NCBI GenBank assembly: GCA_002389265.1
Contig: DGOD01000274.1
Coordinates: 630-16,563 of the forward strand
From: Gammaproteobacteria bacterium UBA4475
GTDB taxonomy: Bacteria; Pseudomonadota; Gammaproteobacteria; Pseudomonadales; Azotimanducaceae
Direction: 5' to 3'
Length of the DNA: 15,934 nucleotides
Below the pieces are notes generated by a model, which worked only from the letters and a program-made list of their open reading frames with translations, was not told where the DNA came from and ran no database searches. Made by a program: the position numbers and the translations under genes. This document shows positions 7,936 through 15,779 of the stretch, in pieces (positions within the stretch are counted from its first letter, which is position 1; each line of letters opens with the position of its first letter).

Positions 7936-8035
7936 TTCGCTCCCATATTTTGTCAAGCCTGGATCCCGTGTGATCCTCGTTCATCCGGCCTTAAACGTCT
8001 ATGATACATCAGGCCTGTCTTTCGATGCGCCCGCC

Positions 8036-8064
8036 CTGGCATTCAATGACGAATCAACTATGCT
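8036..8064 (+). promoter_or_regulatory. Possible sigma70 promoter of the pyroglutamyl-peptidase-like gene
   Basis: CTGGCA (8036-8041), a 17-nt spacer and TATGCT (8059-8064) match four of six positions in each box. The predicted transcript would begin about 15 nt before the ATG at 8086, just upstream of the ribosome site CAGGAG. A second -10-like TATGAT lies at 8000-8005 without a good -35. This is motif reading only. Confidence 0.3.
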
Positions 8065-8085
8065 AACAGGAATCAGGAGCCCATC

Positions 8086-9252
8086 ATGTTTCAGCCTAAC
8101 TCATGGACCCAGCGAGCAGTATTTTTTGCCTGCATCACCCTGTTCGGCGGCAGTCTGCAATCGAGTCCGCTGACAGCCGAAGAGTTGCGTATCGAAGCCG
8201 CACACAAGGCCATGCCTAGTCTTTCATCCGCACTGCAAGACCAGCAGACGACCAGCATCCGCGCCTGGCAGCAGGCCAAAGAGTTTGCCAGCCTCCAGCA
8301 ACAGGTTCGACTCAGCGGCGACCAGCTGTGGCAAGCTGCCAAACACCAGATTAGCGTCGGCAGCCTTGACGATCGTGCGCTTTACTGGACGCGCCTATCA
8401 CTCACCCGATATCTGCGCCAACAGACCTTGGGATTCCCATTGACCGACCGCCAGCGCTTGGCATTAATCGAAAGCCTGGAACACAGTAGCCGTGGCCGGC
8501 TTGATCTGGCTTATAACAAAGCCACCGAGAAAAAAATCCTGATCACCGGCTTTGACCCATTTTTACTGGATACCAATATACGCCAGAGCAACCCATCAGG
8601 CGTCCTGGCCCTATATCTTGACGGCGCCATCATCGAGCACGACGGTGTACGCGCCGAAATAAACAGCATGACGTTTCCAGTACGCTATGCTGACTTTGAT
8701 GCTGGCGAAGTCGAGTCAGCGCTGGCACCCTATTACGCGCTAAACAACGTCCATATGGTGATTACAATATCCATGGGCCGCACTGAATTTGATCTGGAAC
8801 ATTTTCCTGGGCGGCGCCGCAGCGCTAGCGCCCCTGACAACCTGAATATCCTGGCCGGCGGTTCTGAGACCCAACCCGTCATCCCTCGGCTTGGTGAGGC
8901 AGCCCTTCAAGGCCCTGAGTTTGTTCAATTCAGCCTGCCTTATGCCGCCATGCAGCAAGCAACTGGCAAGTATCCGATTAACGATCGTCACCAGGTCACC
9001 ACCTTGGATGGCACCTTCGACGCTCATTCACTCGATCAACTGCGCTGGGCAACAGCCGTTCGTGGTAGCGGCGGTGGCTATTTATCCAATGAAATCTCCT
9101 ATCGTAGTATTCGTCTGCGCAATAAGCTGGGCTCGACTATTCCCACCGGTCACCTGCACACGCCCCGCATGCCTGAGTTTGACAAAGCCATGCTGGACGC
9201 GGTTCTGGCACAGGTCGAGAGTATGCTGCGGCTGTCTCTGCCTGAAATCTAG
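8086..9252 (+). CDS. Exported pyroglutamyl-peptidase I-like protein (peptidase C15 fold) with Ser at the catalytic Cys position
   Basis: This is a 388-residue protein. Residues 1 to about 27 form a signal peptide (basic TQR, hydrophobic AVFFACITLFGG, then a small-residue stretch). Residues about 30-145 form a Gln-rich, mainly helical domain without a recognised family. Residues about 148-388 carry the C15 fold: ILITGFDPF (151-159) with the SNPSG substrate loop, GRTEFDLE (Glu238 at the catalytic Glu position) and GHLHTP (His358 at the catalytic His position). The nucleophile motif, normally YxCNxxxY, reads GYLSNEISYR, so Ser334 sits where Cys is expected. The classical cytoplasmic enzyme is about 215 residues and removes N-terminal pyroglutamate. 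This export signal, extra domain and nucleophile change suggest a different role. The ATG at 8086 has CAGGAG 7 nt upstream. It appears monocistronic. Confidence 0.85.
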   Translation: MFQPNSWTQRAVFFACITLFGGSLQSSPLTAEELRIEAAHKAMPSLSSALQDQQTTSIRAWQQAKEFASLQQQVRLSGDQLWQAAKHQISVGSLDDRALYWTRLSLTRYLRQQTLGFPLTDRQRLALIESLEHSSRGRLDLAYNKATEKKILITGFDPFLLDTNIRQSNPSGVLALYLDGAIIEHDGVRAEINSMTFPVRYADFDAGEVESALAPYYALNNVHMVITISMGRTEFDLEHFPGRRRSASAPDNLNILAGGSETQPVIPRLGEAALQGPEFVQFSLPYAAMQQATGKYPINDRHQVTTLDGTFDAHSLDQLRWATAVRGSGGGYLSNEISYRSIRLRNKLGSTIPTGHLHTPRMPEFDKAMLDAVLAQVESMLRLSLPEI

Positions 9253-9276
9253 GTCATTAGGCATTATCCATAGCAT

Positions 9277-9309
9277 GAGCAAAAGCCGGCACGATCAGCA
9301 GATTTGCTC
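9277..9309. repeat. 7-bp inverted repeat between the peptidase-like and MFS genes
   Basis: GAGCAAA (9277-9283) and TTTGCTC (9303-9309) are exact reverse complements separated by 19 nt. The arms lie 25 nt after the upstream stop codon and 60 nt before the MFS start. The loop is long for a terminator and no T-run follows directly, so an operator or chance are equally possible. Confidence 0.3.
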
Positions 9310-9369
9310 CTGTGTAAAAAACGTGTTTTATTCAGTGCATGTATCTTCGCATGATGATGGATTCAAGAC

Positions 9370-10680
9370 ATGACAAGGTCCGAAAGAGTTGCTGGTTCCA
9401 GTTATCTATTCCTTGGTTTTCTGACATTTTTGAATATCATGAATTTTGTCGATCGACAGCTGCTTGCCAGCTTCGCGAACTTCATTGTTCCCGATCTTGG
9501 GCTGAGTAATACCCAGTTTGGCCTCCTAACAGGTCTCGTGTTTCTTACCTTTTATTCAACTGCCGGTTTGTTCATGGGGTTCCTGGCCGACACAGTCAAC
9601 CGCACCCGGTTAATTGCAGTGGGGCTAGCCGTTTGGAGTCTGTTAACCGCAGCATCTGGCGCCGCGAAAGGCTTTGCTTCCCTCGCACTACCCCGTATGT
9701 TTATCGGTATAGGCGAATCCATCATGACGCCAACGGCTATGTCATTGCTGGCCGATCGTTTTCCGGCAGAAAAACTCGGCTTCGCCTCCGGGGTCTATTA
9801 TATGGGCGTCCCCATGGGAGTGGGCGCGAGCCTGCTGGTCGTTGGTTATCTTGGGCCCGCTATAGGTTGGCGTAATTGTTTTTATCTGCTCGGATGTGTG
9901 GGCCTGCTACTTGCGGTGGTCATGTGGTTTATTCGAGAAACGCCCAGGCGGCATTTGATCACAGAATCGGTAGCAACGCCCCCTGTGCCCCAATTATCAT
10001 TCAAGCAAACCATGACTGAACTCGCCCGTGCACTACGCGCCTCACCGGCACTGGTCATGACTATTACAGGTGGCGTTGCATTTCACTTTATTCTCGGCGC
10101 TGCGACTTTTGACCAACTCTGGTATGTCAACGAGCGCGGCTTTGAGCGAGCTGAAATTGCCCAAATCACTGGCTGGATCGGCATCTGCGCGGGTATGGCT
10201 GGCAATTTATTTGGCGGCCTCGGTGGCGACTGGTTTTTACGTAAAACGGGTATCGGCCGCCCCATGTTCCTATTTTGGATCATGCTCATCCTGGCGCCCA
10301 TCAATGTTGCCTATCGTTTGGTCGAACCAGATTCCATCTGGTTCTGGGTCGGTGTTGCCGTTGGTTTCTTCCAGTTAGGATGTTTTTACGGACCGACCTT
10401 CTCAACAGTACAGGAGTTGGTCCCCCCACAAATCCGAGCCACGGTTGTCGCGCTCTACATACTGTTATTGAACATGGCTGGGGTGGCCATCGGTGTCAGT
10501 GCTGCCGGTATCTACGTCGACTACCTGATCGTGCAGGGAGATACTGAGCCCTACACCACTGCGCTGTTGTACTTCACCATGATATCGTTCCTGGCAATTC
10601 CGTTATTTTACGCGGCAGGCCGGCGTTTTGATATGGATCGCGCCAACCTGCATCGACAATTAAATGCCGATTTGAATTAG
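9370..10680 (+). CDS. MFS transporter, Spinster-like
   Basis: This 436-residue inner-membrane major facilitator protein has about 12 hydrophobic segments in two halves joined by a hydrophilic loop near residues 190-215. The family motifs are clear: FVDRQLLA in helix 1 (the DRQ of Spinster-type carriers), motif A GFLADTVNRTR (70-80) between helices 2 and 3, and motif B Arg109 in RMFIGIGES. The second-half motif A copy is GGLGGDWFLRK. Spinster relatives in bacteria are mostly uncharacterised; animal members carry sphingosine phosphate and lysophospholipids. The substrate here is unknown. The ATG at 9370 starts just before the first helix, and only a weak ribosome site (GATGGA) is visible. It converges on the TIGR02647 gene with one base between the stops. 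Confidence 0.92.
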   Translation: MTRSERVAGSSYLFLGFLTFLNIMNFVDRQLLASFANFIVPDLGLSNTQFGLLTGLVFLTFYSTAGLFMGFLADTVNRTRLIAVGLAVWSLLTAASGAAKGFASLALPRMFIGIGESIMTPTAMSLLADRFPAEKLGFASGVYYMGVPMGVGASLLVVGYLGPAIGWRNCFYLLGCVGLLLAVVMWFIRETPRRHLITESVATPPVPQLSFKQTMTELARALRASPALVMTITGGVAFHFILGAATFDQLWYVNERGFERAEIAQITGWIGICAGMAGNLFGGLGGDWFLRKTGIGRPMFLFWIMLILAPINVAYRLVEPDSIWFWVGVAVGFFQLGCFYGPTFSTVQELVPPQIRATVVALYILLLNMAGVAIGVSAAGIYVDYLIVQGDTEPYTTALLYFTMISFLAIPLFYAAGRRFDMDRANLHRQLNADLN

Positions 10681-10681
10681 C

Positions 10682-10927
10682 CTATGCGCTAGCATGTTCG
10701 TTTAACAAACTGGCCAGCACCTGAACATGGAGCAATGCCTCAAAACCCGCGTCAGTAAGGAAACCGCCATCGGCTTGATCGATCAGGCCTTTGGCAAACA
10801 ATAACTCGCATGCGGCAATCACTTCCGGGCGGGCATTGGAATGGACTTTGATACCACTGCCTTGATTGGCGCGGTCGAATTGCAGTAGTAGATTAAGCGC
10901 CTCGATGGAGCTGGGTTTAAATGACAT
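10682..10927 (-). CDS. TIGR02647-family small DNA-binding protein
   Basis: This 81-residue protein matches the remembered TIGR02647 family. The pattern is an N-terminal helix with ALNLLLQF, then GIKVHSNARPEVIAACELLFAKGLI, then a short hairpin DGGFLTDAGFEA, which reads like a winged-helix fold. Members are annotated as DNA-binding, but no target or function is established as far as I know. The start at 10927 fits the family beginning (MSFKPSSIEALN) and has GAGGG about 6-7 nt upstream; a frame extending to 11023 would add 32 unrelated residues. A 13-nt direct repeat lies 51-91 nt upstream of the start, suggesting it may control itself or be controlled there. It lies downstream of, and on the same strand as, the short-chain dehydrogenase, 164 nt away. 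Confidence 0.85.
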   Translation of the reverse strand: MSFKPSSIEALNLLLQFDRANQGSGIKVHSNARPEVIAACELLFAKGLIDQADGGFLTDAGFEALLHVQVLASLLNEHASA

Positions 10928-10977
10928 AAAAATCCCTCGTGATGAACACCTAGTCTGAAAAGTTGTTAACACAATAG

Positions 10978-11018
10978 TGCCAACTGACTTAGAACATAAC
11001 AGAACTGCCACCTGACTT
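10978..11018. repeat. Two 13-nt direct repeats upstream of the TIGR02647 gene
   Basis: TGCCAACTGACTT (10978-10990) and TGCCACCTGACTT (11006-11018) agree at 12 of 13 positions and start 28 nt apart. Both lie in non-coding sequence between the TIGR02647 gene and the short-chain dehydrogenase gene. On the minus strand, which both genes use, they read AAGTCAG(G/T)TGGCA. The arrangement resembles paired protein-binding sites. Confidence 0.55.
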
Positions 11019-11091
11019 GACACCCTTTTTCAACCAATTAAAGGCGATCGAAGTCACGCCGCGAGTCGAACCAAAAAAAGCCAAATCCTAA

Positions 11092-12102
11092 TTAGTCAGC
11101 GGTTTTAATGTGCCGCAAAACTTGCTCAAGCGCACTGGGCCCACCCATGGTGCCATCTCCTGAAACCGGCAGATGACCATGCTCGAAGTCCGCCAGCGTC
11201 GCCTGACCATCGCGTACATTCTCCGGCATGGGTGCGCCTTCCAGACCTTCTTTCTCCGTGGCGAACAGTGGTGCAGACCTAGCCCAGTTTAGTCGCGCAA
11301 AGTAGCCGGCCCCAGCCTCATGGATTGAAGCTTCAGCGTCACAGGAGGAATGCGCTAACCACGCTACCATGGCAGAAACCTTACTCGGTGATAGCCTCGC
11401 CAGCATCTCCGGTGGTGCCGATCGTGCTGGTGGACGACCCTGCTGGACCCGCCGGTCATCAATGGCCGACGCAAAATCGCGCACCATTCGAGTATCCGCC
11501 TGTGGTACTAACAAATTGCACTTGATATCCAACTTGAGTTTGCGCGCTTCGAATTGGAGTGAGTTAGCAAGACCCAACAAACCCGCCTTGCTGGCCGCAT
11601 AGGCTGCCACACCGGCACCAAAAATGGCCGGCGATGAGGTCATCACACAGCGCCCGTACTGTTGCTCGACAAATACTGGCCAGGCCGCTTTCATCACGGT
11701 GAACACACCGGTCAGATTGATATTAATAGTCCGCTGCCAAGACTCAAGGGTCAGCTCAGACCAGGTTTCAGGTGTTAAGATGCCGGCATTATTGACCACA
11801 ATATCCAGCCGACCATAGGCTGCCAACGCTGCAGCCACTAACAACTCTCCCTGCTCAACCGAATCAAAGTTGGCGATAGCCTCACCTCCGGCGGCACGGA
11901 TCTGCGCCACCACCTCGTCGGCGACTCGTGTTTCACCGGCACCAGTACCGTCATAGGCGCTACCCAGATCATTGACAACAACCTTGCAGCCTCTGGACGC
12001 CAACAATAGTGCATGTTCTCGGCCAAGCCCTCGACCTGCGCCCGTTACTAGCGCCACTTGTCCATCGAATCGTAGCGGGTCCATCAGTTGATCCGTATTC
12101 AT
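11092..12102 (-). CDS. Short-chain dehydrogenase/reductase with C-terminal extension (multifunctional-enzyme-type 3-hydroxyacyl-CoA dehydrogenase-like)
   Basis: This 336-residue classical SDR oxidoreductase carries the NAD(P)-binding TGAGRGLG (20-27), the adenine-ring motif NNAG (104-107), and an Asn-Ser-Tyr-Lys tetrad at Asn128 (ININLTG), Ser157 (TSSPAIFG), Tyr168 and Lys172 (YAASK). VVNDLG after the second strand, with Asp at the end, favours NAD. The VNDLG and YDGTG stretch resembles the dehydrogenase domain of peroxisomal multifunctional enzyme type 2. The roughly 80-residue tail after the core is longer than in common 250-residue SDRs. Fatty-acyl-CoA or steroid substrates are possible but not shown. 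The start at 12102 was chosen because GGAG sits 7 nt upstream; the ATG at 12108 is only one base from the same GGAG. It is divergent from the ADP-ribosylglycohydrolase-fold gene across 189 nt. Confidence 0.92.
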   Translation of the reverse strand: MNTDQLMDPLRFDGQVALVTGAGRGLGREHALLLASRGCKVVVNDLGSAYDGTGAGETRVADEVVAQIRAAGGEAIANFDSVEQGELLVAAALAAYGRLDIVVNNAGILTPETWSELTLESWQRTININLTGVFTVMKAAWPVFVEQQYGRCVMTSSPAIFGAGVAAYAASKAGLLGLANSLQFEARKLKLDIKCNLLVPQADTRMVRDFASAIDDRRVQQGRPPARSAPPEMLARLSPSKVSAMVAWLAHSSCDAEASIHEAGAGYFARLNWARSAPLFATEKEGLEGAPMPENVRDGQATLADFEHGHLPVSGDGTMGGPSALEQVLRHIKTAD

Positions 12103-12130
12103 TGCCATACTCCGTATCAGGGGAGCGCAA

Positions 12131-12136
12131 ATTATA
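12131..12136 (-). promoter_or_regulatory. -10 box (TATAAT) for the short-chain dehydrogenase
   Basis: The minus strand reads a perfect TATAAT here, placing a start of transcription about 20 nt upstream of the chosen ATG at 12102. No good -35 is seen 16-18 nt upstream (best TGTACG), so an activator may be needed. Confidence 0.4.
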
Positions 12137-12255
12137 CGCTAAGCCGAGTCCCGGCGTACACGGACCCTTGTCAGCGCCGCCCACCAGGCTGACTAAACCA
12201 AGCACGCTTAGCAGTGTCTTTGTTAACCAGGCTGAACTTTCGCTAAACATCGGCT

Positions 12256-12261
12256 TATACT
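12256..12261 (+). promoter_or_regulatory. -10 box (TATACT) for the ADP-ribosylglycohydrolase-fold gene
   Basis: TATACT matches five of six positions and lies 30 nt before the ATG at 12292. The sequence 17 nt upstream (TGAACT, 12233-12238) is a poor -35. It faces away from the -10 box of the short-chain dehydrogenase about 120 nt away, making a compact divergent promoter region. Confidence 0.35.
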
Positions 12262-12291
12262 CAGCAGTATTCTTCTCAGGAAATAGTCCCA

Positions 12292-13446
12292 ATGAAGTCA
12301 CTCCACATTGATCGCGCTAAAAATGCCATCCTCGGCGCCTTCGTCGCCGATGCAGCCACCATGGGACTGCATTGGCTTTACAGCCAGCCCCGCCTACTAG
12401 AACTGGCACCGCAGGCACCGGAGTTCAGGCCGCCCACAGCCTCTGACTATGCCGATAATGTTGGCTACTTTGCCCATGAGAATAAAACTGCCGGAGAATT
12501 CTCTCATTATGGCGAACAAGCCTGGGTACTTTTGAGAGCGATGCTGTCGAATCAAGGCCAGTACGACCGACGCCAATACCAAGCCGCTTTCAGGGCTCAT
12601 TTCGGCTACGGTGGCGCCTTCGTCGGTTATATCGATCGGCCTACTCGACAGACACTCGACACCCTGTACCAGAACGAGAATCAACAAATCACTCTAGCTC
12701 ATCAGCTTGAGTTCAGCGGGGATGACAAACAGCGTTCCACGCTCCTCATCAAGATACTGGCTGCGGCCAAGCGTTATACGGGAGAACGATTAGTCGAAGA
12801 AGCGACGCGCATGGCTCAGGAACTGCCGCATCCAGAGGAATCTTTGCGCTACAGTCTGGCACTGGTGAGCGCGTTGGCGGCGACCGAGGACTATCCGGGC
12901 GCCGATGATGAACAGTTGCCCGCGCTTAGCAAACTACCCCCATTGATCGCCCGCCATGCAGATGATGCCAATCTGATGACCATGGTGACGAGCGCCATTC
13001 GCGTCACCAACAACGCCCCCCGCGCGATTGATTATGGTCAGGTCGCCAGTCACACTTTGCGGGATTTGATTCTCGGCGAGTCCGTTGCGTCCGCGATTGA
13101 CACGGGTCTGCAGGCTGGCTCTGTGGCCACTCAAGCTCATCTGCGCGCTGCGTTGACAGAAACCGGCTCGGTGCTTGAGGTCACCAAAAAATATGGCCTC
13201 AACTGTGACGTCGGTCGTGGTATGGCGAGCCTGCTGTACAATCTTCAAGCAGCGGACTCTTTCACGTCAGCTATTCGACAAAATATTCTCGCTGGCGGCG
13301 ATAATTGCGGCCGATCCATCATGTTGGGCGCCGCCTGTGGCGCAGCTTTCGGCGTGGGAGGCGAACAGGGTATTCCTCGGCAATGGATCGCGCGACTCGC
13401 CGATCCCGAGCGTCTTTTAGGGGAAATTGATCGGCTTTTTGAATAA
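12292..13446 (+). CDS. ADP-ribosylglycohydrolase-fold (crystallin J1-like) protein
   Basis: This 384-residue all-helical protein has the ADP-ribosylglycohydrolase (DraG/ARH) fold. The N-terminal helix AILGAFVADAATMGLHW and the C-terminal AGGDNCGRSIMLGAACGA (334-351) are the clearest family signatures. In active DraG/ARH enzymes the di-metal site uses a T/S-D-D motif near the start and a D-x-D-T motif near the end. Here the first region reads GEFSHYGEQ (69-75) and the second GGDNCGRS, leaving Asp337 as the only obvious acidic residue of the pair. The GGDN form is known from crystallin J1-like relatives. Removal of ADP-ribose from a protein is therefore possible but not assured. The ATG at 12292 has AGGA about 11 nt upstream. 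A 126-nt gap separates it from speA. I am confident of the fold but not of the reaction. Confidence 0.82.
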   Translation: MKSLHIDRAKNAILGAFVADAATMGLHWLYSQPRLLELAPQAPEFRPPTASDYADNVGYFAHENKTAGEFSHYGEQAWVLLRAMLSNQGQYDRRQYQAAFRAHFGYGGAFVGYIDRPTRQTLDTLYQNENQQITLAHQLEFSGDDKQRSTLLIKILAAAKRYTGERLVEEATRMAQELPHPEESLRYSLALVSALAATEDYPGADDEQLPALSKLPPLIARHADDANLMTMVTSAIRVTNNAPRAIDYGQVASHTLRDLILGESVASAIDTGLQAGSVATQAHLRAALTETGSVLEVTKKYGLNCDVGRGMASLLYNLQAADSFTSAIRQNILAGGDNCGRSIMLGAACGAAFGVGGEQGIPRQWIARLADPERLLGEIDRLFE

Positions 13447-13526
13447 TCAAGTCAAACCTATTCTCGCTACCTGTCAGTACTACTTTTGCTAGCGGGAAAA
13501 AGGCGTTATTCTGCGCACCCACACAG

Positions 13527-13538
13527 GGCGCTAGCGCC
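13527..13538. repeat. 12-nt perfect palindrome upstream of speA
   Basis: GGCGCTAGCGCC is its own reverse complement and lies 34 nt before the likely TTG start of speA. A shorter copy of its core, GCTAGCG, occurs at 13488-13494. A related GCGCTAGCGC occurs inside the peptidase-like gene near 8820, so the motif may be common in this genome. It could be an operator or a leader hairpin. Confidence 0.45.
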
Positions 13539-13572
13539 ATCATTTGCAACATTCAGCCAAAGAGCCTCTCCA

Positions 13573-15492
13573 TTGAAAAAACTTGCGAGTCATGCTTGGT
13601 CTGCGGATCTTTCCGCCGATCTCTATGGTATCAATAACTGGGGTGCCGGCTACTTCGGCGTATCCGCCAAGGGCGAAGTCACCGTTGCCGCTGAGGCCAC
13701 CGATGGCAGCTTACTCAAGGTGTCAATGATCGACTTAGTCAATGAGATCAAGGAACGGGGTATGGATATGCCGGTCTTGCTGCGCTTTGAGAACCTGCTG
13801 GCGCAGCAGATCATCAAACTGAATGAGGCCTTCAACCGCGCCATCATTCAAGCTAATTACCAAGCACCTTATCGTGGCGTATTCCCGGTCAAGGTCAACC
13901 AGCAGAGCCACGTCATCGAGGAGATCGCACAAGTCGGTGCCAAATATGGTCATGGTCTGGAGGCAGGCTCCAAACCAGAACTACTGATTGCCCTGACCCA
14001 TCTGGAATCAAAGGAAGCGTGTATCGTCTGCAACGGTTACAAAGATGAAGAGTTTGTCGATCTTGGTCTACAAGCTTGCAAGATGGGTTACCGGGTCTTT
14101 TTCGTGATCGAAACACTGACAGAACTGCCAATTATCATCGAGCGCAGTCGAGCCCTGGGCATCAAACCCTTAATCGGCGTTCGCGTCAAACTGGCATCCA
14201 TGGTGGGTGGCCACTGGAATGCCTCCAGCGGTGACCGCAGCATTTTTGGTTTGACGATCGCTCAGCTAGTGAACCTTGTGGACACCCTTAAAGCAGAAGA
14301 CATGCTCGACTGCCTGAAGTTACTGCACTATCACCTGGGATCGCAGATTCCTAATATTCGCGATATTCGCACTGGCGTACTCGAAGCATGCCAGGTTTAT
14401 CGAGACCTGGTGAGCGAGGGTGCTGACATGGGCTATCTGGATCTTGGTGGCGGGCTTGCGGTCGATTACGACGGCTCAAAAAGCAACTATATGCATTCGC
14501 GAAACTACACCCTGGACGAGTATTGCGCCGATATTATCGAGGTAGTGATGACAACCCTCGACCCTAACGATGTACCACACCCAACGATTATCACTGAATC
14601 CGGCCGCGCGACGGTTGCTTACTCGTCGGTTTTACTCTTCAACGTGCTCGACGTCGCTAACTTCGAACCCGGCCCTTTACCTGACTCCATCGGCCCTGAC
14701 GAACATCAGATGATTCAAAAGCTGTGGGAAATGCAGGGCAAAGCCAATGCCCGAAATATACAAGAATGCTATAACGACGCTCTATTCTATCGAGATGAAA
14801 CCCGCGAGCTGTTCAAAGCTGGCCAGATCAACCTGCGTTCCAGATCATTGTCTGAAAATTTATTCTTGCAGATCATGCATCAATTGCTCGACTTGGCCGA
14901 TGAGGCTCCACGAGAGCACCGGGAACTCGAGAAGCTCAGAGAACTGCTATCTGATATTTACTACTGCAATTTCAGTCTGTTCCAGTCCTTACCCGATGTC
15001 TGGGCCATTGATCAAATTTTTCCGGTCATGCCGATTCATCGTCTCGCAGAAGAACCCTCTCGCCAAGGTATCATTGCCGACATCACCTGTGACTGTGACG
15101 GTAAGATCGATAAATTTGTCGACACCCACAACACCAAGCGCACCCTGCCGTTGCATGAATTAAAGAACGATGAAGAATATATTATCGGTACTTTCCTGGT
15201 CGGCGCTTACCAAGAAACACTAGGAGATCTGCACAATTTATTCGGCGACACCAATGTTGTCAGCGTTCGTATTCTGGACGATGGCAGCACCGAATTCGTG
15301 CACGAAATCCAAGGTGACAGTATCGCTGACGTCCTGAGTTACGTGGAGTACAACCCGCAACAAATGCAAGATCGTTTCCGCCGTAACGCTGAGAGGGCCG
15401 TACGGGAAGGTAAAATTACCGCCACGGAACGCACCACGATCATGAACGCCTTTGCCGCCAGCATGCGAGGCTATACCTACTACGAGCGCTAA
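13573..15492 (+). CDS. speA: Biosynthetic arginine decarboxylase
   Basis: This is a 639-residue PLP-dependent arginine decarboxylase that converts arginine to agmatine, the first step of the agmatine route to putrescine and spermidine. Key sites are the PLP lysine in FPVKVNQQ (Lys107), GLEAGSKPEL, IVCNGYKD, the phosphate-binding glycines in DLGGGLAVDYDG, TESGRA, the second active-site segment ITCDCDGKID, and the C-terminal LVGAYQETLGDLHNLFGDT. All match remembered E. coli and Pseudomonas SpeA. There is no in-frame ATG before the conserved region (SADLYGINNWGAGYF). TTG at 13573 (giving MKKLASHAW) yields the Pseudomonas-like length; another TTG at 13486 adds 29 basic residues and has no ribosome site. 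The site before 13573 is weak (AAGAG about 9-10 nt away), suggesting modest translation. A perfect palindrome lies 34 nt upstream. No partner polyamine gene follows in the window. Confidence 0.95.
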   Translation: MKKLASHAWSADLSADLYGINNWGAGYFGVSAKGEVTVAAEATDGSLLKVSMIDLVNEIKERGMDMPVLLRFENLLAQQIIKLNEAFNRAIIQANYQAPYRGVFPVKVNQQSHVIEEIAQVGAKYGHGLEAGSKPELLIALTHLESKEACIVCNGYKDEEFVDLGLQACKMGYRVFFVIETLTELPIIIERSRALGIKPLIGVRVKLASMVGGHWNASSGDRSIFGLTIAQLVNLVDTLKAEDMLDCLKLLHYHLGSQIPNIRDIRTGVLEACQVYRDLVSEGADMGYLDLGGGLAVDYDGSKSNYMHSRNYTLDEYCADIIEVVMTTLDPNDVPHPTIITESGRATVAYSSVLLFNVLDVANFEPGPLPDSIGPDEHQMIQKLWEMQGKANARNIQECYNDALFYRDETRELFKAGQINLRSRSLSENLFLQIMHQLLDLADEAPREHRELEKLRELLSDIYYCNFSLFQSLPDVWAIDQIFPVMPIHRLAEEPSRQGIIADITCDCDGKIDKFVDTHNTKRTLPLHELKNDEEYIIGTFLVGAYQETLGDLHNLFGDTNVVSVRILDDGSTEFVHEIQGDSIADVLSYVEYNPQQMQDRFRRNAERAVREGKITATERTTIMNAFAASMRGYTYYER

Positions 15493-15591
15493 CGCTGTTA
15501 ATGAGTGTGCCATCGGCGTCAAGGGTATCGCCGGGGTAGGCTCAGCCTGAGAGGCTGGCAGCACCACGAGTTCGCCGGTCCAGCTCGGCTG

Positions 15592-15621
15592 TTGACCTGG
15601 AGTAATCCAAAGGCCTATGGT
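15592..15621 (+). promoter_or_regulatory. Possible sigma70 promoter upstream of the lipoprotein hydrolase
   Basis: TTGACC (15592-15597) matches five of six -35 positions and TATGGT (15616-15621) four of six -10 positions, with an 18-nt spacer. It would give a leader of about 150 nt before the ATG at 15780. The rest of the 287-nt gap after speA holds small hairpins, such as CAGCCT/AGGCTG at 15543-15557, but no T-run, so no standard terminator for speA is called. Confidence 0.3.
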
Positions 15622-15779
15622 TAAGCCGGTGGGCCAAGCTCACTGACGAGCCCGATTACGCCCTCGCTGACACCCTTTGGCTTTTCTTGGGTGCCGAAAT
15701 CAGGCATCCTGCGAGACTTCAAACCCTCGGCAAACTCGCGAGTACCGAGATCCAAACCATTCGACGATTGAACACGCCC

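Noticed and set aside
7949..7956. Minus-strand TTGACA next to the ung start
   Set aside because: It lies only about 16 nt before the start codon and has no room for a -10 box and transcription start before the gene.
11017..11030. Plus-strand TTGACA followed by CCCTTTTT
   Set aside because: No matching -10 box was found, and the nearest genes downstream are on the minus strand.
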